Below are positions 12,001 to 25,000 of a DNA stretch of 64,000 nt, piece after piece. Below the pieces are notes generated by a model. That model was not told the origin of the DNA. It saw only the letters and a program-made list of their open reading frames with translations, and searched no databases. The stretch comes from Plazaster borealis (Eukaryota > Echinodermata > Asteroidea > Forcipulatida > Labidiasteridae): positions 17,221,063 to 17,285,062 of the forward strand of contig CM037472.1 in NCBI GenBank assembly GCA_021014325.1, given 5' to 3'. Positions within the stretch are counted from its first letter, which is position 1. Each line of letters opens with the position of its first letter. The position numbers were made by a program, and so were the translations under genes.

Positions 12001-13230
12001 ATTACCGCCGGACGACGCCACCAGTATTTACTAAACACGGATAAGTAAATTAAACGCAAATTCATCAATGAATTTCTACCATGTTTCAGTGCGTCTTCAT
12101 CAGACAAGACAAGATTGAGGGGAGGGGCAAATTACCATGATGCACCCTGAAGAACTAATTTGAGGCCGCCTTAATTTAATTTTCTCATTAATTTATCCCG
12201 GTCCTAAAGCTACGAAATTAATAAACCGATTGTATAAACAAAATGCCTTCAGCCAGTCAATTAAATATTAAGCATTAGTCATTAAACGGATCGGAATGCA
12301 AAACAATATGGACAAACACGCCACTCATTTTAGAGTGTAAATTTTAGAATAGATCTGTGCCATAATAAATCAAATATTGGCAGGTTTGAAAGGGGCACCA
12401 TAGAAGTCAGTTGTTTTGTTTCGCTACGTTCCAAATCCCTCGTCCATGTATCACCGTTGCAATGGAGGCGTACCGATATTAAAGTTTGCAACGGTGAAGC
12501 GACGCCGCACTCACAATCGTCTCACCGCACTTCTTCCCAATTTCAAAGGCCAAACTATAGACAGCAAGTTATATTTAACTACAGTAAACCCCGTGGTTTA
12601 AAAAACGGTAAACCATTAATTACAGCTCAGTTAATCCTCACTAAGTTTAACCCTCACACGGGTTATTGACATCCTTTGATGAGATAGACTATACAACATA
12701 CGACGGGGTCATTCAAGTCGGACCATTCTAAGTTTTTAATGAGGGGTCTGAAGAACATTATAATACACAGAGTTTACATCAAGATGGCATGTCGAGACAA
12801 GATGGATTATCTGAGTATGGCATGGGGAACCCCGTAACCCAAGTCGTTCAATAAGCGTCGTTGATCACAGATTTCCACCCCCAAATTATGTCATATTATG
12901 CTGATTAAAAATGGCTATCCGCCCTGCCGTCAATGTCTTCCGTTTCCCCCTGATGAGAGTCACGCGTTAGACGGGTTTGGAAGTGGGAAGGGGATACACC
13001 TTTTTGCCCGCGGCCTGTTGGGGCATCAAGAGACCAGTGATGCCTGAACCTCGAAATTAGCGCGGGTATTACTTGACAGCTCGACTGACAGGAAAGCTCG
13101 AGTCAAGACACTTGAAGTCTTTCAAGGTGAAAATACTTTGCGCCCCACACCGCCAGAGACAGCAGGGGAAAGCAACACAGAAAAAGTTAATTGCTTTATT
13201 GTAAGCCGGCGCGATGACAGAATGGCACGG
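9030..13230. other. intronic GC-rich islands, possible regulatory elements
   Basis: Several blocks (about 9190-9600, 9620-9990, 10980-11110, 11640-12050, 12420-12560 and 12930-13100) have markedly higher G+C and more CG dinucleotides than the surrounding intron. They carry short overlapping open frames on both strands but no recognisable protein. They lie 6-10 kb upstream of the nested IRF2BP gene and could be enhancers, alternative promoters or decayed repeats. Sequence alone does not decide. Confidence 0.3.
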
Positions 13231-13717
13231 TAGTTTTCCCGCGTGGAAATGTTTGATTCATTATGCATGTTTAACGTTAACACTACTTCATAAAATAACT
13301 TCTGTGTGAACTGATGTATTGCAATGCTTAATGTGATCATAATGCGACGTTATGCTTGCAAATTCACGAAGTGTTCTTTCTTAAAAATGAAGCTGTCAGT
13401 TCCTTGTATATACCCGCTCGAATGTTGACCTTTTGGATTAGGGATGGCCCAATGCACGCCCAATTAGCAATCATGTGACGGGAGCAGTTATATGCAAATA
13501 AGCTCGGCGTCTGTTAAAAAATGACACCTGTCAGTCCCCATACGGTCGTGACAGTGCAACTACATAAAGAAAGAATTAGGGAGGAAATTAATTTGTTAAG
13601 CATAAAATCGCGGGGAACCTACCGCGAGCAATGTACATAACATGGGTTTTTGGCTGGTAACCTATACTTTTGCAAAGCAAGATTTTATTTGCTTAGCAAG
13701 TTTATGTTCGTCACAGC

Positions 13718-14107
13718 TTACAGGCACTGAACACGTTTGGTAATTGTCAAAGACCAGTGTTCCCACTTGGTGTATCCCAACATTATGCATAAAATAAATC
13801 GTCTGTGAAAATTTGGGCTCAATTGGTCATCGAAGTTGCAAGAAAATGATTAAAGAAAAAACACCATGTTGTACAAATTTGTTGAAAGATTTGTGTGCTT
13901 TCAGATAGGAATAAAGGGCTTCTTGCAAGAGGTCTTTTATTATTTTAGTGAGAAATTACCTCTTTCTCAAAAACTACGTTACTTCAGAGGGAGTCGTTCC
14001 TCACAATGTTTTATACCATCAACAGCTCTCCGTTGCTCGGTACCAAGTCTGTCTTTATGCAAATATATCTTTTGAGTCATTACCAAACGTGTACAGTGCC
14101 TTTTTAA
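13718..14107 (+). mobile_element. TTAA-type MITE, subfamily B
   Basis: Terminal inverted repeats read GGCACTGAACACGTTTGGTA on the left and TACCAAACGTGTACAGTGCC on the right. The right border is TTAA; the left is TTAC by a point change. The body is highly similar to 47830-48201. Open frames inside (for example 13866-14075) are by-products of the element. Confidence 0.85.
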
Positions 14108-17100
14108 TGAAGTAAAATTGGACCGATGCCACAGATAACTAGTCGTGTCCATGATAAAGACGTTACATCTGAACATTATACAGGCCTATATACTTCTATA
14201 GCGATAATGTCCTCTTTTTACGTTTTCACTTTTGAGGCATATTCAAATCCTGATGGACGTGTAGATTAAAGACCTTGTTGTTACTGTAGATCCTATCTGT
14301 TTTAATTTAGCAAAGCCTGTATTACGGGCGGCGTCGCAATTCATTTAGCCCCGCCCGACACACCCATCGCAACAACTCGAGCTTGGCTCCACACTCGTAA
14401 TTTGAAAATCCCATGCGATATCGCCGTTTGTTGCTTTCACTGTATAAGAAGGATACATCCTGCTGAGAATGGGATAGTCCTACAACGCCAGTATTCAGAC
14501 TCGTGCTATCGAGCTCTTGTCCTTAAAACAATCAGACAGGGAAGTTTGCAATTATTTAGTAAGAACTGCGTCTTCGTGGGTGCCTTCATCGACCTAGGTT
14601 CGAGATAAATTCAGAAGATCTAATGGCGTGGCATTTTCCTGCATTCAATCAACTCTACAAACATTTAGGCTTGAAGGAAAAATACTCGGTTTCCTGTTTC
14701 GTAAAAGAGGTACAGGTTGAGGAAACATAAGTTACTCAACACAGATTGGTGTTACAAGGCCCTATCATAACATGGGGGGAAATCGTTAAGAACGACTGGA
14801 ACGCTGTAAACACATAAGTCTTCGAACATGACTAGTCAATTAATGCAAACTGTGCAATTTTTTTAACATAGTGAGTAAGCACGAAGAAGAAGAAGTGCTC
14901 AAAACTGTGATTTTGCTCCTGAAATGTGTACAAAAACAGGTTTTTATTTTAGATCCTGAAAAGTGAGTCTTGTATTGAGCTTCAGTTTTTATTTTTTAAC
15001 CACAAGTCTGTTCGATCCATAACCATTGACGCGTTAAATAAGTCTGTTTCTCTGTATTAAACTGGTAGTACTGGTACTTTTCCGGATGAATTCGACCCCA
15101 TCCTCCCACGGTACCGGCGTAATGCTTATTTTGATTATCTCATTGTTTCCACCGAAACCGAAAGTTTCCACAGAATGGGATTTCTTTTTTGTCACGGTTG
15201 CTGGTTTTTTTAATAGCGTTGGTGATTTGTAAAAAAAAATGCTGGTGCTGTTGTTTCGAATAGTTGTTGTTGGGGTTTTGTTTGGGGTTTGTTTGGGGGG
15301 TTGGGGGGTTGTGGGGTCGCTTGTATGTGTGTTGTTTGGTTTATCTTTTTTTTTCATAAAACATTATTGCTAAATATATATAAATATATATTTATTTATT
15401 TTGTCGGGGGGGGGGGCTTTTAACATGAGAACAAGGACCTTCTACCGCTTACCAACTCGCACCTGCACTTATGCACACATACATTCTAGTTGTAGATATT
15501 GTGCAAATGCTGCGTGTTGACTCAGTCATGCGATTTATATAATACTGCCATAGCGTATAGAAAGTGCGTGTCCTCTCTCTTTTTTTTTTAGACCTCCAGA
15601 CAGGACTTTAATGGGAAATTCCCCTCAAGCGTTTGTCAATAACTTATTGTGATTTCTTACCATTGTGCAAAGGGTAGGAAAACCGTTGGATCGATAGTGC
15701 GAGTCAACTGATTGGTTCATTGGTGGTCGAGTTAGTGTATGGTTAATGCGGGGAGTAATGTATATAGTTTCTTAAAGGGGAGGTGTCACTATGATTTTGT
15801 TTTAGGAGTTAGTGCATTCTTGAAATTGAACAAACTAAATCATGAAACAGCATAGAGCGTCACTGGCTGAGTGGCTGGTGGGTCGAGTCAGTGGTGATGT
15901 TGTATTGGTACACCACCCGCAAACAAGCTGTCCCATTGCACAATATGATAAATGGTACTGCGGCAGAAGAATAAAAGCAAGACAAGTTCTCAAAGAACAA
16001 CATCTACCTAGCAAGTAGATATACACATGGTGTTACCGCAAACCAAATATATATTGAAACCTCACCATACAATGCCTCAAATCCTATATATGATCAATGA
16101 TGGCACATTTGTGAAGTGTTTTCTCTATTTATGTGTAGGAAAATGGGAAAACCTCCATGTTTTTCACAATGATGAAAATGCAGGAATTTTCCACAAATTC
16201 TATCGACTTCGATACTATTTTCGAAATCGGGTCCAAACCAATGTTCAAAGTGAATGGTCGTTGTTAATAAAGGAGTCTTGATTCTAGGAAGGGTATTTTG
16301 TTTCACCATAAGATGCTTGAATAGAGAACCACTTCAACAGCACTGAATATAAAAAGCAAGGTCAGCCAGCTTGTCGAACTCTTCCCTCTCATGTGGTCAC
16401 AGAATCATTGCTCTAGAAATGTCAGTATGTTTTATGTTCTGTCGCTTTCCTTCCTACCCACCCACTCAACTTTTGACATTGCGTGCTGACTGCGCTCTGA
16501 TTGTTGTTATAACTCGGATGCCGCATCCTTCTTGGCCGGTCAGAAACATAAATAATATACGACGTGGGTTTTCCGCGAACTTAAACTCTGTGGGTTTGGA
16601 GCTATTGTGCTGTTGAAACGAAAGTGGCGGGTTTTTTTTACAATTCTGTAAGGTTTATGTAATGGGGACTGTGTGCAAAATTAAGTGCAATAGTTCACAT
16701 TTTCAAGGAAAAGAGAAATTAGTCCGTGTTTAAAATGAACTTGTAATCTGCTCGTGTCTCCTGCGATTTCAGTTTGTAAAATTTACTTGGAGGATATCCT
16801 TAATTCGAACTGAGCACAATTACGTCTACTGGGAAATGTAAGCATGGAATAATAGTATGAAAGAGATCCAGTATCAGTTGACTTGCCTTATTGATATAAA
16901 CTCGGTGTTATCTAACACGTTGTATAGTCAGATTGTATTAAATTAATGTGATTGTGCTGTGTTCTTCTTATAACGAATTGTCCAGACCCCTTCACAATTA
17001 TTATATTATTTCATTAGTTTTGGTTTGCCATTCAATTACTTCGTCACCGTAATCTCGTAAGACTGTGAGCTGAAAACTTGTTTTCGACAGTTCTCCGAGC

Positions 17101-18599
17101 GACGTCCCTTTTAATCTTATTGCTTGGGGGACTCTGTGAGAAAAGCCCGGCTTGAGTCCGCCAGGCTGTCGCATCCATTTTGTATCATGCAAATCAATGC
17201 GACAGGCCTTTAGTGGTGGCCTACTCGATGTTACACTCACCTCTGCATCCAACGTCCCACTGTTGGGGACTTTCTCTTGTGAGAATTCTCAAATAATAGA
17301 AGGAACAAGATAAGCCTCTTGTCTTTTACAACTCCAACTATTGCTGTAGATAAGATCGTGAGTGGGTTGAATTTTTGGGGGATAAAGAGATATAAAATTG
17401 TAGAAAGTATGCGTTGATAGCGATGATTTTGAGGCATTGTTCATGTCCAAGATCGCAATGCTCTGTAAAAACTACCGGTAGTCTTTCTCTATCATGCTTG
17501 AATTTACATCTCAAATTTTCGCCATTCGGCATTATCATCATCCAGTTGAGATTTTATTTTATATTTGTATGCTGTTGGTGTTGATACCAGAGACTATAAA
17601 GCATTGAACCCTTAAGGGCAAGCCCGAAGTTACCGGTGTAGAAAAGGCGACGATTTTGTTTTTCTATAATTTAATTTTTCAGTTTTAGCGGGAGGAAATC
17701 CCCATTTAGGGGAAATCCCACGTGATCAGTTGGGGATTAAAAACTAAATCCACATGCGAGGGCACTGGTCCTAGGTGGGATATGAACCGGGGTCAAAGAG
17801 ATAGTCATCTTGATCCCCGGTCATTTTACACATTCTCAGATCTTTATATAATGGTAAAGCTCGTACATCTACATTCAAGTACAATGGCATGGTTCGTTTT
17901 CCAAAAATGTTTTCTAATTCTTGCTCCTGAAAGTGAAACCAGAAACAGTCTCCGTTTCATAACTGAACATTTCCATGTTTTTAGATCCAGAATGAGAGAG
18001 CATTGTTAACTGTCTTTGTTTTACTTCTTAACGTTTTAACTTCTTAATGTATTTTTTTTTCTTTCTAGTTTTCTTGTTTTGTTTAGTTAGTGGCTCCGTT
18101 TGTCTTTTTATTCTTTTTCCAAAAGTTACGTTAGTTCTACATGTTGTTTGTTGTATTTATTTAGTTTTCTTCTATATCTTGGTAGTATAGGTTTTATTGG
18201 GTCTGGCACATCTATGATGCCTTTTTGTTTTACTTTTGTCTTGACCCGGACAATTTAAATGTATATATGTAATTATGTCCGAAGATTTAAAATAAAAGAA
18301 ATCATAGCCTATGCATCATTAAAATGGCGGCCAACTTCAATCTTATAGTTTGGTATCTCTAAGAGCCAGTCTTATTTGTGTGTTTTCGTCTTAATAATAA
18401 TGGGCCTTTTAAAGTCGAGGTGAAAGTCCATGGTCGAGGAAGCGTGCCTACGAGGCTCAACTCGAAATACTTGTCACTTTTTGTATGGGCAGTATTTTGT
18501 TCATGAAGCCCCACATCTTCTCGTCTATTCACTCGCGTACAACAGCTAACTGAAGTTTCGCCTGTGCCGACATTTGTACAATCAAACTCAAGAAAATGT
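14108..18599. other. intron, non-coding; possible old retroelement tail at about 17700-18300
   Basis: No exon is supported. The stretch 17700-18300 has a 95-codon frame followed by a T-rich tract and an AATAAA-containing end (18291), which resembles the 3' part of a retroelement or retrocopy, but I cannot name it. The remainder shows only AT-rich unique-looking sequence apart from the G-rich run listed separately. Confidence 0.35.
15272..15316 (+). other. G-quadruplex-prone run in a T/G-rich strand
   Basis: Five G tracts of four to six occur within 45 bp (GGGG at 15272, GGGG at 15284, GGGGGG at 15295, GGGGGG at 15303, GGGG at 15313), separated by T-rich loops of 2-8 nt. The plus strand is strongly T/G-biased from about 15180 to 15355. 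A poly-G run follows at about 15405-15417. Confidence 0.75.
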
Positions 18600-19500
18600 G
18601 TTATTAAAAATCTCGTGTCCCGTCCGTTGACTGAGGAACAGTGTGTCACCATGGCCACAGCTGTATTTAGACTCCTTGTGGCCGAGGGTTACACACGGTG
18701 AGATCGGATTCCAGCCTGCCGTCATCAAAGCAAGCTGCCGGCTGGCCGCGGGTGATGGATCGCCGTGCCCGTCTTTTATTACAAGGCAGTACGTGCTGTT
18801 GTCGGCACACCGGAGGGTCCACAACAGCTCACGATCCAGCCCGTTGTTTTGTATCGTGTGATGTGACTCACTGTGAAATGTGGGACCCAGCCCCGCGCGC
18901 TGAATGAGGTGGATTTGTTTGGCATTGAGCACAGGATCCTCCGCCCACCCGGCGGGAGCTGCCCTAGCCTAGCACAAGGCCACTAGACTGACTGTGTGTG
19001 TGAGTGTGCAGCCAGCAATCGCGGTGACTACAGCGCGTGAGTGCATTTAATAATAGCAGGGAGAGCTGCAGTTTCGTGTTTCCTCTTCCTATAATGAGTC
19101 AGCCTGAGCTTCTTTCCCGGGGCACTGCACGTCTATCGTTGCACATTCCTGTCGCCTACGTCATCACTATGTCTGTAATGTCATGCGTGGCATGTGATAT
19201 CGCCGTTCACAGAGGGCAGTGCGCATGTGTGGTTGTCGAGTTATCACGGCCCCGATGAGGCTTTTGCCGCGCTGCCATCTGGCTAGGCTAAAGTACGCAT
19301 AAACGAGAGACACAAAACAGTCGTGTTAGTTTCGGCAAAGGTGCCTGTTGAGTTGCGAAATATGCGGACATTTTTTCGTGTTCTGCCAAAGACAAACAAC
19401 CAACCATTCGATCCAGCAACGAAATCTGTATGAAAATGTGTGACACGATTTCAATGTGAGACAGAACTTTGACTCGTATGGATTGTAAATTTCAGTAGAC
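18600..19500 (+). promoter_or_regulatory. probable promoter / 5' UTR region of the IRF2BP-family gene
   Basis: About 0.9 kb before the IRF2BP start is clearly richer in G+C and CG dinucleotides than the flanking intron, as expected of an unmethylated promoter. A stretch reading AAATTTCAG|TAGAC just before the ATG (boundary at 19495/19496) looks like a 3' splice site, so the leader may be split, with a non-coding first exon further upstream. No TATA box is convincing. Open frames here on both strands (for example minus 18359-18932) have no recognisable domain and look like by-products of base composition. Confidence 0.5.
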
Positions 19501-21492
19501 ATGTCATCATCGTACTCGCAATCGTTGCAACTTAGAATGCATCGTCAACACTGCTATCTGTGTGACCTGCCTCGCACGCCATGGGCACTACTGCACGATT
19601 TCTCCGAGCCGGTATGCCGTGGTTGTGTCAACTACGAAGGAGTAGAAAGAATAGAACTTGTCATCGAGTCTGCAAGGCAGATGAAACGTGTACATGGATT
19701 TCAAGACACAAAGACTTTCCAGTTGCAAAAGCCTGGTCAAATGCCGCCACAATCGGCCAGCGTTCCACCTCGATCCAGTGGGTTGTTGGAAACTGTTAAC
19801 GTGAATCATGTGGAGCCCTCCCCGAGGACCCTACCGGCGTCGCTGTCCAGCCACGCTGAGCGTTTCCTGGGTCATGATCCCGGCCGGCCTAGGAGCATCC
19901 ACGATTTCACTACCGTACAGAGACTCAGCAACGGCCCAAGTGGCTATCACATCAACGAGGAGTCTGGCGAGAGCAGACCGGGGAGATCGCTGCCCCACCA
20001 CGGTTCCACCACTCACCCATCCCCGAGTTTGCTTCACCATCTGAACACCTCAACATCACCGGGGACAATTTCTGTTTTACCGCGGCACAGTGTGGCACCG
20101 ACTGCCGGTGGTCCAACGCCATCCACAGTGTCCTCCACCGGCACCATGAGAGTTAAACGGAGCTCAAGCGACAGGGATCGAGAGGATAAAGAGGTGGGTT
20201 CATCTGCATTCCCAATTGAATCGGCCGAACGCCGGATTACACCAACGTCTGAGGACCCGTACGGACAGCGCCCGGGACTTGTTCGTCAAACACTGGCAAC
20301 ACTTTCCAACTGCACCCCATTTGAGGTAAGATTCAAGAAAGATCACACTCGGAGGGGTCGGGTGTTCTCATTTGATGCTACCTACAAACCAGGTATGGAT
20401 TATGAATTGAAAATTTTCATTGAATATCCAAGCGGATCGAACAAAGTGTATCACAGTGCCTCTGGTGTAGCCAAACAGATGTACTCGGATTGTTTGAAAG
20501 ACATGGGGAAGGGACTTTCGTCAGGGTTTAAATATCTGGAGTATGAAAAGAAACACGGTTCTAGTGATTGGCGGACACTTGGTGATCTTCTGCCCGAAGC
20601 TGTACGGTTCTTCAAAGAAGTCGTCAGCGTAGATATGTTGCCACAGCCGTATATTGACGCAAGCTGTCCCGTTTTGCCAACCATAATAGCCAATCAGATG
20701 ATGGCGGGCATGCCGCACAAGTCAAAGAAACGCAAGGCATCCCCCGAACCCGACCCCGAAGTTCCCGGAAAGTTGACAGACGAACAGGTGCAACAGCAGA
20801 GACAACAGTGGTTGCAGAATCAGAGTGAGGGATTGAAACACACCATCGCCTCGACGGGATTTAATTCTGGCTCCAGGCCTCCAAGCTCGGGTGGCTCTCC
20901 TCTGAGCAATCCGACATCGAGCACCCCACCGGAGACGGGTAGCTCCACGCAGGGAGGCCCCTCACCCATGGCCGCCCTCATGTCAGTCACTGACAACCTT
21001 GGCACTCCCACTTCACCCAACAAGCCGGACAACGCCATGCCAAATCTGGTAAGCAACCCTATCAACAACGGGGCATCTTCGGACAAAACTCAGCGGAGTC
21101 CCCACTCGCCAACACAAGCTCAGCGACGCGCCCTGTACCGTAGCCGAGAGCTTGCCCAGGCCCAGGGACACCCCATTGAAACCAGCATCAGTTCAAACAC
21201 AAGTCACCTCCCGGACTCTTCTGTACCCATAAGTACACTGAAGTGTACCATTTGCCACGAGCGTTTGGAAGACACCCACTTTGTACAGTGCCCCTCTGTG
21301 GGCAATCACAAGTTTTGTTTCCCCTGCTCAAGGGACAGCATCAAGAAACAGGGAGCAGGTGCCGAGGTGTACTGCCCTAGCGGCCAAAAGTGCCCCCTTG
21401 TGGGCACCAACACCCCCTGGGCTTTCATGCAAGGTGAGATAGCGACGATACTCGGGGACGAAGTAAAGGTGAAAAAAGAACGGGACACATAA
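19501..21492 (+). CDS. IRF2BP: IRF2BP-family transcriptional co-regulator, complete, uninterrupted reading frame
   Basis: The 663-residue protein has the full IRF2BP layout. Residues about 12-60 form the N-terminal zinc finger with Cys18, Cys21, Cys39 and Cys42 ([20 protein letters not shown]). A long Ser/Pro/Thr-rich linker follows. Residues about 265-393 are the conserved middle domain ([56 protein letters not shown]). A likely nuclear signal KSKKRK is near residue 406. The C-terminal RING-type finger starts at Cys582 (CTICHERL...HKFCFPCSR...[10 protein letters not shown]) and the protein ends [13 protein letters not shown]2BP1, IRF2BP2 and IRF2BPL bind IRF2 through the RING region and act as nuclear co-repressors; some have E3 ligase activity. 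Vertebrate paralogues are 584-800 residues with largely intronless coding sequence, as here. It looks like the pre-duplication single copy. The ATG at 19501 is chosen because the conserved finger begins about 12 residues later. Confidence 0.96.
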   Translation: MSSSYSQSLQLRMHRQHCYLCDLPRTPWALLHDFSEPVCRGCVNYEGVERIELVIESARQMKRVHGFQDTKTFQLQKPGQMPPQSASVPPRSSGLLETVNVNHVEPSPRTLPASLSSHAERFLGHDPGRPRSIHDFTTVQRLSNGPSGYHINEESGESRPGRSLPHHGSTTHPSPSLLHHLNTSTSPGTISVLPRHSVAPTAGGPTPSTVSSTGTMRVKRSSSDRDREDKEVGSSAFPIESAERRITPTSEDPYGQRPGLVRQTLATLSNCTPFEVRFKKDHTRRGRVFSFDATYKPGMDYELKIFIEYPSGSNKVYHSASGVAKQMYSDCLKDMGKGLSSGFKYLEYEKKHGSSDWRTLGDLLPEAVRFFKEVVSVDMLPQPYIDASCPVLPTIIANQMMAGMPHKSKKRKASPEPDPEVPGKLTDEQVQQQRQQWLQNQSEGLKHTIASTGFNSGSRPPSSGGSPLSNPTSSTPPETGSSTQGGPSPMAALMSVTDNLGTPTSPNKPDNAMPNLVSNPINNGASSDKTQRSPHSPTQAQRRALYRSRELAQAQGHPIETSISSNTSHLPDSSVPISTLKCTICHERLEDTHFVQCPSVGNHKFCFPCSRDSIKKQGAGAEVYCPSGQKCPLVGTNTPWAFMQGEIATILGDEVKVKKERDT

Positions 21493-22020
21493 ATATCGTT
21501 ATGGCTCAAAACTCTTTGACTGTACAAACTCGTAGATTATAAAGAAATGTTGAACAATGTATTCTTAAAGTTGAAGCCATTTCTGTGGATATTCAGCGCT
21601 TCATTCGCTGCTGGAATGTGCGCATGGCTGGTGTCAACACAGAAGACGAGATGACAAAATAGACAATATATATATTTTGGTTAATGTATAAATAGATTTA
21701 AGAACAGATGCGAATTAATGTATGTAATCTAAGAGTTGTAAAGAAAAGCAAAAAAGAAATTTATCCTTCACGTCACGAGTTCAACTTATTCATCGATGAA
21801 GAATTTATCATGACCGACAAAAAAAAACTACTGATAATTTCAATGTTTGTGCACACACAGCGAATGACATTTTACCTCAGCGTTCATTCCCGTTGTCACA
21901 CACGCATGATCACTTCATTCACAGTTACCATATGGGACCAGTACAGGTTGCAACAACAACAACAAACAAAAACATATTTTGCTTGCACGATCTTGTCAAT
22001 TTTTAAAGTAAATAAATATA
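21493..22020 (+). other. probable IRF2BP 3' UTR with polyadenylation signal at 22011
   Basis: AT-rich non-coding sequence follows the TAA stop. The first canonical AATAAA hexamer in a good context is at 22011-22016, giving a 3' UTR of roughly 0.5 kb. A further AATAAA near 23996 would allow a long form of about 2.5 kb. No competing gene is seen between them. Confidence 0.45.
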
Positions 22021-25000
22021 AGGGAAAACGAAAGTCATGCTGATATAGATTCAAAATCAATGGTTCCTATTTTAAAACATAATCCACAAATCATTGAAAG
22101 TTACTCAAACAGTTTAAATTGTGTCCATGTTTGTTGATACGGATTTAAATACTAAGCAGTTAAACATAAATGTTGACCGATAAGGATTATCACGATGATA
22201 AGAAATCGGAAAGAAAAGGCTTCAACACAACAAATATTTGTAGAATAAGTTGTTTCTTTTGGTTTGGTAAAGGTGTATAAAGGTGATGGTTTTGTCAGTG
22301 ATTGATTCATTGGGTTAAAAAGGCAGAATCCAGTAAAAGTGTTGGCTGTCCTCAGACAACTAGAATTGTTCAAAACAAGTAAGAACCAACTTGCTTACGG
22401 GCCGTTTCCATAAAATACTCAACGTTTATTTTGTCATAAAACTTGAATATTTTACTTATTTCTGATCACCTTGTTTCGTTAACTGGCTAGGTAGCCTAAA
22501 ACAGGCGTTATTATGTTGGTGTATTTTTCTTAAAATCTTATACACACGCTGTATGTCAATCACAGTCGAACACTTTCGTTTCATAATTATGATTTCTTTT
22601 GAAAGACTTCCTGTTGGCCAGTACCCCTTTCCACAGTTTGGATTAGAACTTTCTTTGGTGATTTTTATTCAGATTTTTATTATAAAGTAAAGTTGAAGTT
22701 GTAGGTATCAGTAATGTAATCAATTCTCCTTTGCATCGGTATGCTTTTTGTTTTGTTTTATGAAATGGTTTATTATTATTTGTAATAATTCATTTTGTAG
22801 AACGAAGCCGAACTTCTTCTTTTTTTTTCGGTCCCGTCCTTTTGCCAGCCACTTCCTGAAGGCCACGTATGGACATAAGCACTTAGTCATTTCTGTTGAA
22901 TTGTACACAGTGTAATTGCTTGTTATGATAGTTACGTCCTGACAACAAACTAATAGTATTGTTTGATTTGAAGTAAAACACGTAGCCTACCGGGAAACCG
23001 ATGTCAAGGTTCCTGTTGAAAAGAAAACCGTTTGGTTGTCATTTTATATGTGTGTTTTTATTTCCTTATAATAGTTTGTTTCGACATTCGATTGAGAATT
23101 ACATGATATACCTTGAGAAAAACTCACCAGGCAATATTGTACTACGAGTGACTGACAAGTTGTACAGTGTAAATGTTTAAGAGTCGGACCTGGCATGGAA
23201 TATATTACCCTTTCACGTATTGCGTGCGTGGATTACATTTCGTGTAGTGAGAGACCGGCCATATTTTATCAACCTTGCCTCGGTTCTCATAGCACGTTGA
23301 CGTTCATTTGCATGAAATAGATACATGTCAATATGAAAAAAATGCTAGCTGCGTATTACGCCATGCATGATCTGTGTACGTGTGACATGTTCATATCGTA
23401 GCTGTCAACACTCAACCAGATGCCAACTATATACTATGAATGCACTGCCTTTAGGAATAATTGTCTGAAAATATAATATGCAGGCATTTGCAATCTACCA
23501 GTGACGTGGACGGATGTGACGCCTATAATCTAGCCCTTTACCCTCGCCCTGTGATTGTCAATGTGTATTCACCGTACACATCGCTCTTATCAGAGGAAGG
23601 TCCCATCAGGGTGACGTCACTTATAGACATCGTCAACTGCCGATGAGTCATGGACTTACAGCTTGCGCGAAATACACCGACGTCACACGATGGTGCATGG
23701 GCTGTTTACACTTGTACTGTGTTGTGTAGTCATGGACTGTTGTTGTTAGTAATGTTTACTTTTTTGTAAGAAAGGTTTTCTGATAATGGAAACGCAGAGT
23801 CACAAAGAGTTACTACTATATAACGCTTTATCGATGCAGCTCAGCCATGCGAAGCAAAACAACAAAATGAAAGTTCACATGCCGAACTTTCTACGAAACC
23901 CGTTTCCTGTGTATCATGTTCTTATTAAACAAAGAAGTTGTGTTTGCCAAATTTCTAGATCTGCTGAAAATTAACGTTGTTCGCATGTGTGAAAAAAATA
24001 AACCTTTATGAGGGATCCACATCCCATACTAGTTGAAATTGAAAGAAGAAACCTTAGCTATAGTTGGCTCACATTCAAGGGCCATTCCATTAGTTTTATT
24101 TTAATATGCTATCTATCTTTATCTTCGGCCTTTGTACGTTGTTATGAACTTGAGAGTACGGTCTAAACAGTCACAAGGGAGGTGAACACAATTTGATACG
24201 ACACAATTATAACGTTCACCTTTATGATATTGGAAATATTACGATACGGCGAAACCGAAAGATATCACGAACCTAAAGTTTACCATAGGTGAGGATGGGG
24301 ATATGGTGTCACAGCTATTCATGTGAATTTGTGATGGGAAACAATGCACTCTGTAAGGGGATCCTATAGCGTAACTGATAGGAAACCGAATATTAGCTAT
24401 AGTTCCGAATATATAAAACAGATGAAATATCAACCCCCCAAAAAACAAAAAACAACAACAACAACAACAACAACACTGAGATATGCTACGCGGATGGATA
24501 CCCCACCCCATTCGTTGCACCTGGTGTGACGGTGAGGCATGGGTCATGTTATGACAGTTGGTGTCAATTATATGCAATAATGTGAGCAATGTCAAGATTA
24601 GTGAATGTTTCCGCTCGTTAGCTATGTAGAAGAGATCTCCGTACCATTCGCAGATCGTGCGGTAGTTTTCTCGTTTGACCTATCCCGAGATTCGGTGTTC
24701 GAGAAACCAAACATCCTGCATAATAAACTGCAGCCAACTGTATGTTTTCTATAAAAGGGCTAACGAAATAGTTTCCATCATGGTCCCTTTACGTACTAAA
24801 TCTCCCACCAATCAAATTTCCCAAAGGATTGCATGCGTTCTTTTAAACGTGATTGCATTTATTTTAAAGATGTCATCGCAAGTATTGTTGTTTTTTTTTG
24901 TGTTTTTTTTTGTTGTTGTGTTTTTTTTGTTTTTTTGGGGGGGTGTGCTTTTTTTTGGGGGGGGGGTGCCCAAGCCAAAAGCGCTATAAAAAAGCGGGAA

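Noticed and set aside
17722..18009. 95-codon frame as a gene
   Set aside because: No recognisable domain; the surrounding T-rich tail and AATAAA suggest an old retroelement or retrocopy, but it could not be named.
18359..18932. Minus-strand frames of 99 and 114 codons upstream of IRF2BP
   Set aside because: GC-rich promoter-like sequence, no recognisable domain, and competing frames on the other strand; more likely compositional.
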